DNA of 64,000 nucleotides from Kibdelosporangium banguiense (GCF_017876405.1 NZ_JAGINW010000001.1:7329203-7393202); one strand, 5' to 3'. Shown: positions 42,686 to 51,834, counted from the stretch's first letter. Translations and numbers: made by a program. The notes: generated by a model from the letters alone, not told the origin.

Positions 42686-43504
42686 ATGCGGCTTCGAGGA
42701 CTTGTGCTGCACCTGGTGCTGCTGCTCGGTGTGCTCGTCTCGATCTTCCCGTTCTACTGGATGATCGTGATGGCGACCAACAACACCAGCGACATCTACC
42801 AGTACCCGCCGAAAGTGACCATCGGCGGTGAACTGTGGACCAACCTCGGTCACGTCTTCGAGCGGATCAACTTCTTCGCCGCGATGGGAAACACGATCCT
42901 GGTCGCGAGTTGCGTGACCCTGCTGGTGCTTTTCCTGGACTCGTTGGCCGCCTTCACCTTCGCGAAGTTCACCTTCCCAGGTAAGCGAGTCCTGTTCGCC
43001 ATCCTGATCGGCATCTTCACCCTGCCGGCCCAGCTCTCCCTGATCCCGCAATTCGTGATCATGGTGAAAATAGGCTGGGCAGGCCAGTTGCAGGCGCTGA
43101 TCATTCCCGCGGCCGCCAACGCCTTCGGCATATTCTGGATGCGCCAGTACATCGCCGGCGCCGTGCCGAACGAACTGCTCGACGCGGCCCGCCTCGACGG
43201 CTGCAGCTTCTTGCGCCAGTACTGGCACATCGCCCTCCCTGCGATCCGCCCCGGCCTTGCTTTCCTCGGCATCTACACATTCATCACAGCCTGGAACGAC
43301 TATGTCTGGCCCCTGATCGTGCTCGTCAGCCCCGACCGGCTGACGCTTCAGGTAGCCCTGTCCCAGCTGAACAGGTCCTACGGCCAGGATTACAGCATGG
43401 TCATGGCAGGAGCCCTGCTCGCCGTACTCCCCTTGGTGGTCCTGTTCATCTTGTTCGCCCGCAACTTCATCGCCGACGCCGTCAAGGGCGCTCTACGAGG
43501 CTGA
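42686..43504 (+). CDS. ABC sugar transporter permease (MalG type)
   Basis: A 272-residue permease with about six membrane segments (LHLVLLLGVLVSIFPFYWMIVMATNN at the start) and the EAA motif NELLDAARLDGCSFLRQYWHIALPAIRPG. Start ATG at 42686 after GGAGAAGTGAGGG. The operon has no ATPase gene after it; such carbohydrate importers often use a shared MsiK-type ATPase encoded elsewhere. Its last 12 bp overlap the convergent histidine-kinase gene. Confidence 0.9.
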   Translation: MRLRGLVLHLVLLLGVLVSIFPFYWMIVMATNNTSDIYQYPPKVTIGGELWTNLGHVFERINFFAAMGNTILVASCVTLLVLFLDSLAAFTFAKFTFPGKRVLFAILIGIFTLPAQLSLIPQFVIMVKIGWAGQLQALIIPAAANAFGIFWMRQYIAGAVPNELLDAARLDGCSFLRQYWHIALPAIRPGLAFLGIYTFITAWNDYVWPLIVLVSPDRLTLQVALSQLNRSYGQDYSMVMAGALLAVLPLVVLFILFARNFIADAVKGALRG

Positions 43505-44953
43505 CATCCGTTGCTGTTCAAGCAATGGCAGTGTCAGGCGGAAACAGGCGCCTTCACCGAGTGCGGTCTCCAGTTCGATGTCGCCGCCGTGGACCTGGGC
43601 GAGGGAGCGGGCGATGGCGAGGCCGAGTCCTGCGTTCGCGCCGCCTGCGCGGCTGCGGGAGCGGTCGGTGCGGTAGAAGCGGTCGAAGACGCGGGCGGCT
43701 TGCTCGGGTGTCATTCCTGGGCCTTGGTCGGCGATTTCGAGGATGGCGCGGCCGTTGACTGTGCCGACGCCGATGCGGACGTGGGTGCCCGGCGGGGTGT
43801 GGGCGACGGCGTTGCCAACGAGGTTGGTGATGACCTGGCGCAGTCTGGCCTCGTCGGCGTGGACGGGGGCTGGGGCGGGCGGGCCGTTGCCGTCTGGGCC
43901 GGTGAGGTCGACCGGGCGGGACGGGTCGAGGGCGCGCAGGTCGTGGCGGGCGTCGTTGGCGAGGGTACGCAGATCCATGGGGGCCTGGTCGAGTTGTCCG
44001 TCCGGGCCTTCGTCGAGCTGGGCGAGTAGCAGCAGGTCCTCGGTGAGGGCGGTCAGGCGCGTGGCTTCCTGGTTGATGCGGTGCATTGTTTCGTCGACGT
44101 CGGAGGGCTCGGGCAGCGCGCCCATCCGGTAGAGCTCGGTCGAGCCCTTGATGCCGAAGAGCGGGGTACGCAGTTCGTGGCTGACGTCCGAGACGAAGGT
44201 ACGCATCCGTGCCTCGGCGGCGGCCCGGTCGGCGAAGGCTTGTTCGAGCTGGCCGAGCATGGTGTTGAGGGACGCCGAAAGGTGGCCGATCTCGGTGCTG
44301 GGCGCGGCGATGCCGGGGACCCGTTGGGTGAGGTCGCCGCCGGCGATCGCGGCGGCCGTGTGCTCGATCCGGCGCAGTGGCCGCAGGCCTCGGCCGAGAG
44401 CGAACCAGCCGGCCGCGGTCAGCAGGACGAGCAGCGCCGCGCCGCTGATCACGCTGCTTGTCCGCAGCTGCGCGATAGTGGCGTCAGCCTGGGTGAGTGG
44501 CGCGGCCGCGATCAAGGTTCCTCCGGCGGTCGGCCGGGCGACGGCCCGCCAGCGTCCGGAGCCGTCCGCGGCAGGCAGGTCGACAGCCGTCGCGTTGGTG
44601 GGGACCGCGCGCAACTCGTCGCGTGCCGGGAAGCTCGCACTGTCCAAACGGGACGATTGGACATCACCGGCGAACGCGCCGTTCACGCCGAGGTACACCA
44701 GATAGGGGGTACCGATCAGATCGAGCGCCGGGTCGAGGAGTTCGGGACGGGAGGCGGGATTCACGACGTCAGGTGGCCCGTTGGCCGACACCCGGGCGAT
44801 GATTTCGCTGAACGAGAGCAGCTGGCCGTCGATCCTGTCGAGCTGGTAACGCTCCAGGTGGTCGGAGACGAGCGCGCTGATGAGGCTCAAACCGATCAAC
44901 AGCAGGCCCGCGGTCAGTACCAACAGCCTGGCCCGCAAGGAAAACCGCTTCAC
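43493..44953 (-). CDS. Two-component sensor histidine kinase
   Basis: Membrane sensor kinase of 486 residues. TM1 at residues 7-29, extracytoplasmic domain to about 155, TM2 at about 165-190 (VISGAALLVLLTAAGWFALGRGL), then HAMP (RRIEHTAAAIAGGDLTQRV), HisKA with the phospho-accepting His in SHELRTPLFGIKGSTELY, and HATPase_c (RLRQVITNLVGNAVAH, EIADQGPGMTPEQAARVFDRFYR, GGANAGLGLAIARSL). It overlaps its response regulator by 4 bp. Confidence 0.92.
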   Translation of the reverse strand: MKRFSLRARLLVLTAGLLLIGLSLISALVSDHLERYQLDRIDGQLLSFSEIIARVSANGPPDVVNPASRPELLDPALDLIGTPYLVYLGVNGAFAGDVQSSRLDSASFPARDELRAVPTNATAVDLPAADGSGRWRAVARPTAGGTLIAAAPLTQADATIAQLRTSSVISGAALLVLLTAAGWFALGRGLRPLRRIEHTAAAIAGGDLTQRVPGIAAPSTEIGHLSASLNTMLGQLEQAFADRAAAEARMRTFVSDVSHELRTPLFGIKGSTELYRMGALPEPSDVDETMHRINQEATRLTALTEDLLLLAQLDEGPDGQLDQAPMDLRTLANDARHDLRALDPSRPVDLTGPDGNGPPAPAPVHADEARLRQVITNLVGNAVAHTPPGTHVRIGVGTVNGRAILEIADQGPGMTPEQAARVFDRFYRTDRSRSRAGGANAGLGLAIARSLAQVHGGDIELETALGEGACFRLTLPLLEQQRMSAS

Positions 44954-45639
44954 GACCGGGGCTCCCGCATCACGTAACCCACACCGTGCACGGTGTGGAT
45001 GAGCTTGGGCTCCGAGGTGTCGACCTTGCGCCGCAGATAGGAGATGTACGTGTCCACGATGCTGGCGTCACCGCCGAAGTCGTAGTGCCATACCTGATCG
45101 AGGATCTGGGCCTTGGACACCACCCGCCCGGCGTTCTCCATCAGGTAGCGCAACAGCCGGAATTCGGTGGCGGAGACGCGGACGGGTTGCCCCGCCCGCG
45201 TCACCTGGTGTCCCTCCGCGTCGAGCACAAGTGCGCCGACGGTCACCAAATCGACCTGGAAACCCTTGGTACGACGAAGGATCGCGCGAATCCGGGCGAT
45301 CAGCTCCTCGAGGTCGAAGGGCTTTGTCACGTAGTCGTCGGCGCCCAGGGACAGGCCGGTGACCTTGTCGGCCTGACGATCCCGTGCGGTGAGGAACAGG
45401 ACGGGAATCGGTCCGTTGCGGCCTTCCGGGCGTTGCTCACGCAGCAACCGGACCACCTCGAAGCCGTCCATGTCCGGCAGCATGACGTCGAGCAGCACCA
45501 GATCAGGCGGCTGCTGCTTGGCCGCGGCGACTGCCTCGCAACCGGTCTCCGCGGAGGTCACGCGGAACCCGGCGAACCGCAGCGCCGCGGAGAGCAACTC
45601 ACGAACGGTGGCCTCGTCGTCCACCACCAGCAGTCTCAT
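44950..45639 (-). CDS. OmpR/PhoB-type response regulator
   Basis: A 229-residue response regulator from the ATG of MRLLVVDDEATV (a GTG 21 bp upstream is an alternative). The receiver domain has acidic residues DDE, phospho-acceptor DLVLLDVMLPDMDG (about residue 54), and KPF (about 107). The winged-helix effector contains VRVSATEFRLLRYLMENAGRVVSKAQILDQVW and VDTYISYLRRKVDTSEPKLIHTVHGVGYV. Co-transcribed with the sensor kinase, and 42 bp after the ABC permease gene, whose expression it probably controls. Confidence 0.93.
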   Translation of the reverse strand: MRLLVVDDEATVRELLSAALRFAGFRVTSAETGCEAVAAAKQQPPDLVLLDVMLPDMDGFEVVRLLREQRPEGRNGPIPVLFLTARDRQADKVTGLSLGADDYVTKPFDLEELIARIRAILRRTKGFQVDLVTVGALVLDAEGHQVTRAGQPVRVSATEFRLLRYLMENAGRVVSKAQILDQVWHYDFGGDASIVDTYISYLRRKVDTSEPKLIHTVHGVGYVMREPRS

Positions 45640-45681
45640 CGCCTGATCTTGTCCTTCCACGCCGTCACGATACGGAGCCTC

Positions 45682-46458
45682 TTACACGTCGCGGCGCCGG
45701 AAGACGGCAAACGCGACAGCCACCACAGCGGCGACCCCGAGGCACATCCCGCCCAAGTTCAGCCATGGGTGCGCAAAGGCGGGGTCCGGGACCGTGGTGA
45801 GGACCGACGCCGCGCCCTGAGTCGGCCAGAAGTACAGCAGTCCCTGCAGCCATGACGGGAGGATGCTTCCCAAGGCGGGGACCAGGAAGACGATGCCCAC
45901 CAAGGTGGTGAGCGCTCCGGCCGTGGCCCGCATGATCGTGCCGAGCCCGGCGGCGAGCAGTGCGATCGCCGAAAGGTAGACGCCGCCACCCACCACGGCC
46001 GAGAACACGCCCGGATCGCCGAGACTCGCGTTCGGCACGTCCTGTGCGGCCAGCATCGCCTGGCCAAGGAAGAACGACCCGAACATCAGCGCCTGACCAG
46101 CCACCACGGCAACCGCGGTGGCCAGCACCATCTTTGCGGCCAGCAGCCGGTGCCGGCGAGGTGTGGCGCCCAGCGTCGCCAGCATCGAGCCGGTCGCGTA
46201 CTCGGAGGTGACCACAAGAATACCGAGCACACCGATGATCAACTGGGCGACGATGTACGTCGTCAGGCTCAGGTTGGTCGGATCCCACGCCTGTTGTTCC
46301 GTGGCCGTCGCGGTCCGGTACTCCTGCTCTTTCGCGCTCATGGACAGGCCCGTGATGCCGAGCCCGACCACGAACAGGCAGGCCACGGTGTACCAGGTGG
46401 AGCGCAGGCTGCGGAGCTTGATCCATTCGGCCCGCAGTGTGCGAGTGGCTGTCCTCAT
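45682..46458 (-). CDS. ABC-2 type transporter permease
   Basis: A 258-residue membrane protein with about six hydrophobic segments, starting MRTATRTLRAEWIKLRSLRSTWYTVACLFVVGLG, the typical N-terminus of actinomycete ABC-2 permeases. A conserved segment is VTSEYATGSMLATLGATPRRHRLLAAKMVL. It overlaps the ATPase gene by 4 bp. The pair should form an exporter for a lipid, peptide or drug. Confidence 0.88.
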   Translation of the reverse strand: MRTATRTLRAEWIKLRSLRSTWYTVACLFVVGLGITGLSMSAKEQEYRTATATEQQAWDPTNLSLTTYIVAQLIIGVLGILVVTSEYATGSMLATLGATPRRHRLLAAKMVLATAVAVVAGQALMFGSFFLGQAMLAAQDVPNASLGDPGVFSAVVGGGVYLSAIALLAAGLGTIMRATAGALTTLVGIVFLVPALGSILPSWLQGLLYFWPTQGAASVLTTVPDPAFAHPWLNLGGMCLGVAAVVAVAFAVFRRRDV

Positions 46459-47369
46459 GCTGCCGCCCCCTGGTACTCGACGCTGTCCTTGGTCAGTTCC
46501 ATGAAGGCGTCCTCCAGTGAGGCCTGCTGTGGCGTGAGTTCGCTGAGTGCGATGCCGTGATAGGCGGCGAGCTTGCCGATCTCGTGGCTCGTCATGCCGG
46601 AGACGACAAGTGAGGACTCAAGCCCTTCGCGCACAGTGGCTCCGGCGGCGGTCAACCGAAGCGCGAAATCGCTCCGCTCGGACGTGCGGACGAGGACCGT
46701 GCCCTCGCCGTTGGCACGTAGGAACTCGCTTACGCTGGTGTCGGCGATGAGCCGCCCACGGCCGATGACGACCAGGTGGTCGGCGGTCTGCGCCATCTCG
46801 CCCATGAGGTGGCTCGAGACCAGCACCGCCCGGCCTTCGTGGGCCAGGGAGCGCATGAAGTCCCGGATCCAGCGGATGCCTTCGGGGTCGAGCCCGTTCA
46901 CCGGCTCGTCGAAGATCAGCACCCGCGGGTCGCCGAGCAGCGTCGCCGCGATGCCGAGCCGCTGCCGCATGCCCAGCGAGAATCCTCCGGCCCGCTTGCC
47001 GGCCACGCCCTCAAGCCCGGTCAGCGCAAGTACCTCGTCGACCCGGCGCCTTGGCAGGCCGTTACTTACCGCGAGCGCGAGCAGATGGTCGTACGCCCTG
47101 CGGCTTCCGTGGACGGCGCCCGCGTCGAGCAGCGCACCTACCTCGGTCAGGGGGACGGGAAGGTCGCGGTAGTGGCGGCCGCCGATGGTGGCGGACCCCT
47201 GGGTCGGCGCTGCCAGCCCCATGATCATCTTCATGGTGGTGGACTTGCCCGCGCCGTTGGGGCCGAGGAACCCCGTCACCTGTCCCGGACTGACGGTGAA
47301 CGACAAGTCGTCCACCACGGTGTCGGGTCCGTACCGCTTGGTCAGCCCTTGCACTTCGATCGCTGTCAT
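46455..47369 (-). CDS. ABC transporter ATP-binding protein (drug-export type)
   Basis: A 304-residue ATPase. Walker A GPNGAGKSTTMKMIMGL (about residues 36-52), signature FSLGMRQRLGIAATLLG, Walker B VLIFDEPVNGLDPEG (the Glu after Walker B present), H-loop VLVSSHLMGE. The C-terminal 80 residues are the variable domain of CcmA/NatA-like export ATPases. First gene of the leftward operon ATPase-permease-response regulator-kinase. Confidence 0.92.
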   Translation of the reverse strand: MTAIEVQGLTKRYGPDTVVDDLSFTVSPGQVTGFLGPNGAGKSTTMKMIMGLAAPTQGSATIGGRHYRDLPVPLTEVGALLDAGAVHGSRRAYDHLLALAVSNGLPRRRVDEVLALTGLEGVAGKRAGGFSLGMRQRLGIAATLLGDPRVLIFDEPVNGLDPEGIRWIRDFMRSLAHEGRAVLVSSHLMGEMAQTADHLVVIGRGRLIADTSVSEFLRANGEGTVLVRTSERSDFALRLTAAGATVREGLESSLVVSGMTSHEIGKLAAYHGIALSELTPQQASLEDAFMELTKDSVEYQGAAA

Positions 47370-47550
47370 GGATCCGATGCTGGCGGCCGGGTTGGCCGGT
47401 TTCTGGGAGCTTCTGGGAGAACTCTGAGAATCCAGCGGCTCAGGCGGCCGTTGGGCGGTGGGCTCACAGGAAACCCGCAGTTGTTCGACGGAGAATCAGT
47501 CACTAATGTGCGCTGGACTGCGTAAATTGTCGACACTGAGGGGTGCGCGA

Positions 47551-48750
47551 ATGTTAGATAACTGCGGTGCCGTCCTGGCCCGCCTTGCCTCCGCCACGCT
47601 CGTCGCCGGGTTACTTCTCGTGCCCACGACAGCGACCGCTGCGGCCGGGCCGACGACTCTGCCTGCCGGCCAGTACACGCTCAGTGCGAACTACCACCAG
47701 TTCGACACGGTCAACGCGGCGCTCGTCTCCAAGCTGGGAACTGCGGCCGTCCACACCGTGATGGAAAACGCCAACCACGACCGGGTCGGCCTGCCGTCGT
47801 CGTTCTCCATCAACGGCCTGGAGACCGGCTTCCGGTTCGACAGCGGGGACAACTCCGACTGCAAGAACTACCCGCAGGGCATCACCACCAGTCGGGACGC
47901 CGTAGGTACCGCCAACAGTGGCAACTACGACGGACACCAGCTCGTCGTGGTCAGCTGGTACACCAACGACGCCTGCGACGGCGACGGGGAACGCAGCCGG
48001 ATCACCCTCGTCGACTGGGACGCCACGTACCCGAACAAGTACCGCAAGGTCCTGCTCGTCGAACCGACCGGGACGGCCGCCGCGCCCAACTTCAAGGACA
48101 TTCCGATTCACGCCGGGGGAGTGTCCTGGTACGGCGACTACCTCTATGTCGCCGACACCGGCCGGGGCATGCGGGTCTTCGACATGCGCAAGATCCTCAA
48201 GACCAATACCGGCGGCACCGCCGACCAGATCGGCCGTCAGTCGGACACCGTCTACTACGCGCACAACTACGCGTACGTCCTGCCGCAGATCGGCACGATC
48301 ACTTCGAACACGACATCGGGCACCAGCCTGAGGTGGTCGTCGATCTCGCTCGACCGGGTCAGCGCGTCGATCGTGATGACCGAGTACACCTGCCAGTCCG
48401 GTTGCACCGCCTATCCGAACCGTGCGCCGCGTGCGATCCGCTACCCGTTCGCCGCCGGCACAACGACATTCGCCGCGACGACGACCGCCAGCCAGGCGCT
48501 ACAGCTGCCCTGGTACAAACTCAACGGGCTGGCATCGCACAACAACCGCTGGTGGTTCGCGTCCTCCGGCCAGAAACAGCTCTACTACTGGACTCCGGCC
48601 GCGGGTTCCACAACATACCCGTGGGTGAGCGGCGCCGAGAGCATTTCCTACTGGGAGGACACGACAAACCCCGATCTACTGTGGACACTGCAGGAAGGTG
48701 TGGGCAACCGTAACGTGTTCGCCGTCCAGCAGTCCGCCTATGACGGCTGA
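47551..48750 (+). CDS. Secreted protein of unknown function, possible beta-propeller
   Basis: A 399-residue exported protein. ATG at 47551 with GAGGGG upstream; residues 1-33 (MLDNCGAVLARLASATLVAGLLLVPTTATAAA) form a Sec signal with an AXA cleavage site, although it has no strongly basic N-region. The mature part is Thr/Tyr/Trp/Asn-rich, with repeated strands such as HAGGVSWYGDYLYVADTGRGMRVFDM and NNRWWFASSGQKQLYYWTP, suggesting a beta-propeller-like fold. Two cysteines in EYTCQSGCTAYP could pair. Two TTA codons occur near the 5' end. No family recognised. Its stop region overlaps the convergent gene by 13 bp. Confidence 0.7.
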   Translation: MLDNCGAVLARLASATLVAGLLLVPTTATAAAGPTTLPAGQYTLSANYHQFDTVNAALVSKLGTAAVHTVMENANHDRVGLPSSFSINGLETGFRFDSGDNSDCKNYPQGITTSRDAVGTANSGNYDGHQLVVVSWYTNDACDGDGERSRITLVDWDATYPNKYRKVLLVEPTGTAAAPNFKDIPIHAGGVSWYGDYLYVADTGRGMRVFDMRKILKTNTGGTADQIGRQSDTVYYAHNYAYVLPQIGTITSNTTSGTSLRWSSISLDRVSASIVMTEYTCQSGCTAYPNRAPRAIRYPFAAGTTTFAATTTASQALQLPWYKLNGLASHNNRWWFASSGQKQLYYWTPAAGSTTYPWVSGAESISYWEDTTNPDLLWTLQEGVGNRNVFAVQQSAYDG

Positions 48751-49925
48751 CCAGGCAGAGGATCCTGGCCGAGGAACCGTTGCCCGTTGGCCGCGGCGGT
48801 CCGGACCATGGTGAAGCCGTGGTCTGTCATGTCCGATTCGTAGTCACGGATGGCGTCAACCAGGTTGTGTGCACCGGTCTTGACGGCGGTGAGCGCGCTG
48901 GTGAGGCGGTCGGCGTCGCGTAGGGCGGTGCAGGCTCCGGCTCCGGCGGCGGGGCTCATCGCGTGGATAGCGTCGCCGACGAGGGTGATCGGTGTTGCCG
49001 GCCAAGGGGAGATGGGCACGCTGGTGCGTAGCGGGAACGCGAACATCGTCGCTGGATCGCAGTGGGCGACGATCTCGCGCACCCGCGCGTGCCAGCCCCG
49101 CACGCCCTCACTCATGATCTCGTGCAGGTCGGGGCCGCTCATTGTGCTCAGGTTGTCGCCGAACCATTCGCGGCGTGCGCCGAAGGAGCATGTCATGTAG
49201 TCCGACGTTGGCGGCAAACGAGTTCCGGGCGCCAACCGGGCCGCGGCGTCCTGGGGTGGCTCGGGAAACTCGACCGGAGCGATGCCCAGAAAGGTGCGCT
49301 CACGACCGGCGACCGCCGTGAAGATACCGAACATGGTGTCGTCGAACAGCGCACGGGTGTGCTGGGTGAGCGGGATTGTTCCGTAAATCTGCCGCACGCC
49401 GGTGTCCACGACTCGGGCGTGCGGCAGATATTGCTTGCGCACCACAGAGTTCACGCCGTCGGCCGCCACCAGGACGTCGCCGCCGGTTTGGCTGCCGTCG
49501 GCGAAATGCGCGGTGACGCGCCCGTCGGAGCCGGTCTCGTAGCCGCGGAACTGTTTGCCGAAAACTACGGCATCCTCAATGCCTGACAACAGGATCTGCC
49601 GCAGTACCAACCGGTCGACCGCGAAGTCCGTGGTCTGGCCGGAGTGCTGGGACATGACTTGGTTGAGCTGCTCGTCCAGCAGGACGAACCGGGGATCAGG
49701 CATGCCTGCGGTGGCCAGGAACAACTTCCCCAAGTGCGACGGCAGCAGCCGCAATAGACAGTCATGGGCCTCGGAATCGAGATGCAGCCGGTAACCCTGC
49801 CGTCGAGACGTCAGCGCTGCATCCCGTTCGTAGACAGCGACTTCGACACCTGCCTGGCGCAATCCCTGAGCGAGCGCGAGCCCGCCCAGGCCGGCACCGA
49901 TCACGACCACACGAAAATCCGGCAC
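48738..49925 (-). CDS. FAD-dependent monooxygenase (aromatic-hydroxylase fold)
   Basis: A 395-residue group-A flavin monooxygenase. FAD motif FRVVVIGAGLGGLALAQGLRQAGVEVAVYERD at the N-terminus; DG region VLVAADGVNSVVRKQYLP; second FAD motif ITLVGDAIHAMSPAAGAGACTALRDADRL near residue 310. It hydroxylates or oxidises an aromatic or polycyclic substrate with NAD(P)H and O2. The GTG of VPDFRVVV is chosen because AAGGGAC lies six bases upstream; a longer form from 49973 is possible. Divergent from the hydrolase at 50172. Confidence 0.85.
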   Translation of the reverse strand: MPDFRVVVIGAGLGGLALAQGLRQAGVEVAVYERDAALTSRRQGYRLHLDSEAHDCLLRLLPSHLGKLFLATAGMPDPRFVLLDEQLNQVMSQHSGQTTDFAVDRLVLRQILLSGIEDAVVFGKQFRGYETGSDGRVTAHFADGSQTGGDVLVAADGVNSVVRKQYLPHARVVDTGVRQIYGTIPLTQHTRALFDDTMFGIFTAVAGRERTFLGIAPVEFPEPPQDAAARLAPGTRLPPTSDYMTCSFGARREWFGDNLSTMSGPDLHEIMSEGVRGWHARVREIVAHCDPATMFAFPLRTSVPISPWPATPITLVGDAIHAMSPAAGAGACTALRDADRLTSALTAVKTGAHNLVDAIRDYESDMTDHGFTMVRTAAANGQRFLGQDPLPGQPS

Positions 49926-50171
49926 GACAGGTCCCTTCACGCGGCTTCGACGGAAGGGACGCACAGGTCGCACCCATTCGAGTGTGGTGTGAAGCGCTCT
50001 GCGCTGCCCGGACTAACCCATACCGGACTGTGTCTTCGCGCGTCCTCAAGATCACCATACCGACGAGTGCCGCGGCTGTCACGGACAACGAGGCAAAGAC
50101 GTGCCAAGTGCCGGCTACTCAAAGTCGCGCTCCCGCCCCTTTCGCTACGGTGCGAAATCGTGAAGGAAAGC

Positions 50172-51017
50172 ATGCGTTCTGTTCCCCCAGTCGTTCTTGT
50201 ACACGGTTCCTGGCACGGCAGCTGGTGCTGGAGTCCTGTCACCGAGCACCTGGCCGGCCTCGGTGTGCCGGCGGTGGCGGTGGATATGGACGGGCACGGG
50301 CTGAAAGGTCCCTCGCCGCGGTCCCGTTGGAGTCGTCCGTTCGACCCGGCTGTGTTCGTCGCCGAGCCCTCGCCGGTTGCTGCTGTCACCACATCCTCTG
50401 CGGCGGCAACGCTCATTGATCAGTTGCGCCGCATCGGCAATGGACGGCCGTGTGTGCTTGTGGCGCACAGCATGGGTGGTGCGGTGGCCACCATGGTTGC
50501 TGAGAAGGCACCCGAGCTTGTCAGTGAACTGGTCTACCTGTCTGCGTTCGCTCCGGTCAGTGGCAAGCCCGTGGCCTACTACTTCGGGCTGCCGGAAAAC
50601 GCCGGACAGCCGGTGTCCGCACTGCTTGTCGGCGATCCCGCCGTAAGTGGGGCGCTGCGGCTGGACACGGGTGATGCCGATCGGCATCGCGCCATCCGCG
50701 ACGTGTTCTACAACGACGTCGACGACGCCACTGCGGCCGCAGCGATATCACTGCTCACTCCGGACGGGCCTGTCGGCATTCCGGGGGAGACGTTCACTGT
50801 GACCGCCGAGCGGTATGGGGCGGTCCCGCACACGTACTTGGTCTGCCTGCAGGACAAGGCATTCCCGGTCGCTCTGCAACGCCGCTTCATCACGGAGATC
50901 GACGCTGTGTCGGCGAAACCGACCACTGTGCTGGAACTCGACACATCGCACTCGCCGTTCCTGTCCCAGCCGGCCGAGCTGGCCCGGGTCATCGCATCGG
51001 TGCACCGCGACCGCTAG
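50172..51017 (+). CDS. Alpha/beta hydrolase (esterase of the EstC/salicylate-esterase type)
   Basis: A 281-residue alpha/beta-hydrolase. Oxyanion HG motif VVLVHGSWHGSWCWSPV; nucleophile elbow LVAHSMGGAVA (Ser about residue 99); catalytic His in LELDTSHSPFLSQPAEL near the C-terminus. The sequence pattern (HGSWHGSWCW, AHSMGG) matches bacterial relatives of plant methylesterases/EstC-like esterases. The ATG at 50172 follows GAAGGAAAG. No signal peptide. Divergent from the flavin monooxygenase; substrate unknown. Confidence 0.82.
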   Translation: MRSVPPVVLVHGSWHGSWCWSPVTEHLAGLGVPAVAVDMDGHGLKGPSPRSRWSRPFDPAVFVAEPSPVAAVTTSSAAATLIDQLRRIGNGRPCVLVAHSMGGAVATMVAEKAPELVSELVYLSAFAPVSGKPVAYYFGLPENAGQPVSALLVGDPAVSGALRLDTGDADRHRAIRDVFYNDVDDATAAAAISLLTPDGPVGIPGETFTVTAERYGAVPHTYLVCLQDKAFPVALQRRFITEIDAVSAKPTTVLELDTSHSPFLSQPAELARVIASVHRDR

Positions 51018-51060
51018 CTACCCAATGTGTCGTTGCGGTTCCAGTCCGTAGCGTATAGCC

Positions 51061-51100
51061 TGATGGGCAATTCTGGGAGCGCTCCCAGAATTGCCCATCA
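51061..51100. promoter_or_regulatory. 40-bp perfect palindrome with CebR-type operator core
   Basis: The 20 bases at 51061-51080 are exactly the reverse complement of 51081-51100. The core TGGGAGCGCTCCCA (51074-51087) is the known operator of the actinomycete LacI-family cellulose regulator CebR/CelR. It lies 30 bp upstream of the LPMO start codon, where binding would block transcription. Hairpin formation in the RNA is also possible. Confidence 0.88.
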
Positions 51101-51130
51101 TCCGATCAGCCGAAGAACGGAGGCCTCCTC

Positions 51131-51790
51131 ATGCGTATGCGCACCACCTCCGAGTCTCTTGTCAGGCGGCGCGGTATCGTGGTGGCGGTCGTCGCCGCGA
51201 TAGTGTGTCTGTTCGTCTGGACTCCCACGGCTTCGGCCCACGGCACGATCGTCAGTCCCGCCACCCGCGCCTATCAATGCTGGCAGACCTGGGGCAAGGA
51301 CCATATGAACCCAGCCATGCAGCAGCAGGATCCCATGTGCTGGCAGGCCTTCCAGGCCAACGCCGACACCATGTGGAACTGGATGAGCGCGCTGCGGGAC
51401 GGTCTCCGCGGGAACTTCCAGGGATCGACCCCGGACGGACAGCTGTGCAGCAACGGCCTCGCGCGCAACAACTCCCTGAACACCGTCGGACAGTGGAAGA
51501 CCACCACCATCGGCGGCAACTTCTCGATGCACCTGTACGACCAGGCCAGTCACGGTGCCGACTTCCTACGGGTCTACGTCAGCAAGAACGGGTTCAACCC
51601 GGCCACCCAGCGCCTCGGCTGGGGGAACCTCGATTTCATTCTGCAGACCGGCAAATACCCGCCGGCCAAGGACATCACGTTCAATGTCCAGACCTCCGGC
51701 TACCGAGGGCAGCACGTCATCTTCACGATCTGGCAGGCTTCGCACCTCGACCAGACGTACATGTGGTGCAGTGACGTGAACTTCGGTTAA
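51131..51790 (+). CDS. Lytic polysaccharide monooxygenase (AA10)
   Basis: Secreted copper enzyme of 219 residues cleaving cellulose or chitin oxidatively. Signal peptide residues 1-36 (RRRGIVVAVVAAIVCLFVWTPTASA) ends just before His37, the N-terminal copper ligand (HGTIVSPATRAYQCW). The second brace His is in YDQASHGADFLRVYV. Paired cysteines (CW...CW, LCSNG, WCSDVNF) fit AA10 disulfides. There is no carbohydrate-binding module. The CebR-type operator just upstream suggests cello-oligosaccharide induction and a cellulose role. Confidence 0.92.
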   Translation: MRMRTTSESLVRRRGIVVAVVAAIVCLFVWTPTASAHGTIVSPATRAYQCWQTWGKDHMNPAMQQQDPMCWQAFQANADTMWNWMSALRDGLRGNFQGSTPDGQLCSNGLARNNSLNTVGQWKTTTIGGNFSMHLYDQASHGADFLRVYVSKNGFNPATQRLGWGNLDFILQTGKYPPAKDITFNVQTSGYRGQHVIFTIWQASHLDQTYMWCSDVNFG

Positions 51791-51804
51791 GAGGCTCCTG
51801 CAGA

Positions 51805-51834
51805 ACGGACCGGCGCGGCGACGCGCCGGTCCGT
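51805..51834 (+). terminator. Intrinsic terminator after the LPMO gene
   Basis: 13-bp perfect stem (ACGGACCGGCGCG / CGCGCCGGTCCGT) with a 4-nt GCGA loop, 14 bp after the LPMO stop. Confidence 0.82.

Noticed and set aside
51061..51100. Terminator for the alpha/beta hydrolase
   Set aside because: The exact CebR-type core and position just before the LPMO start fit an operator better, although a hairpin in RNA cannot be excluded.
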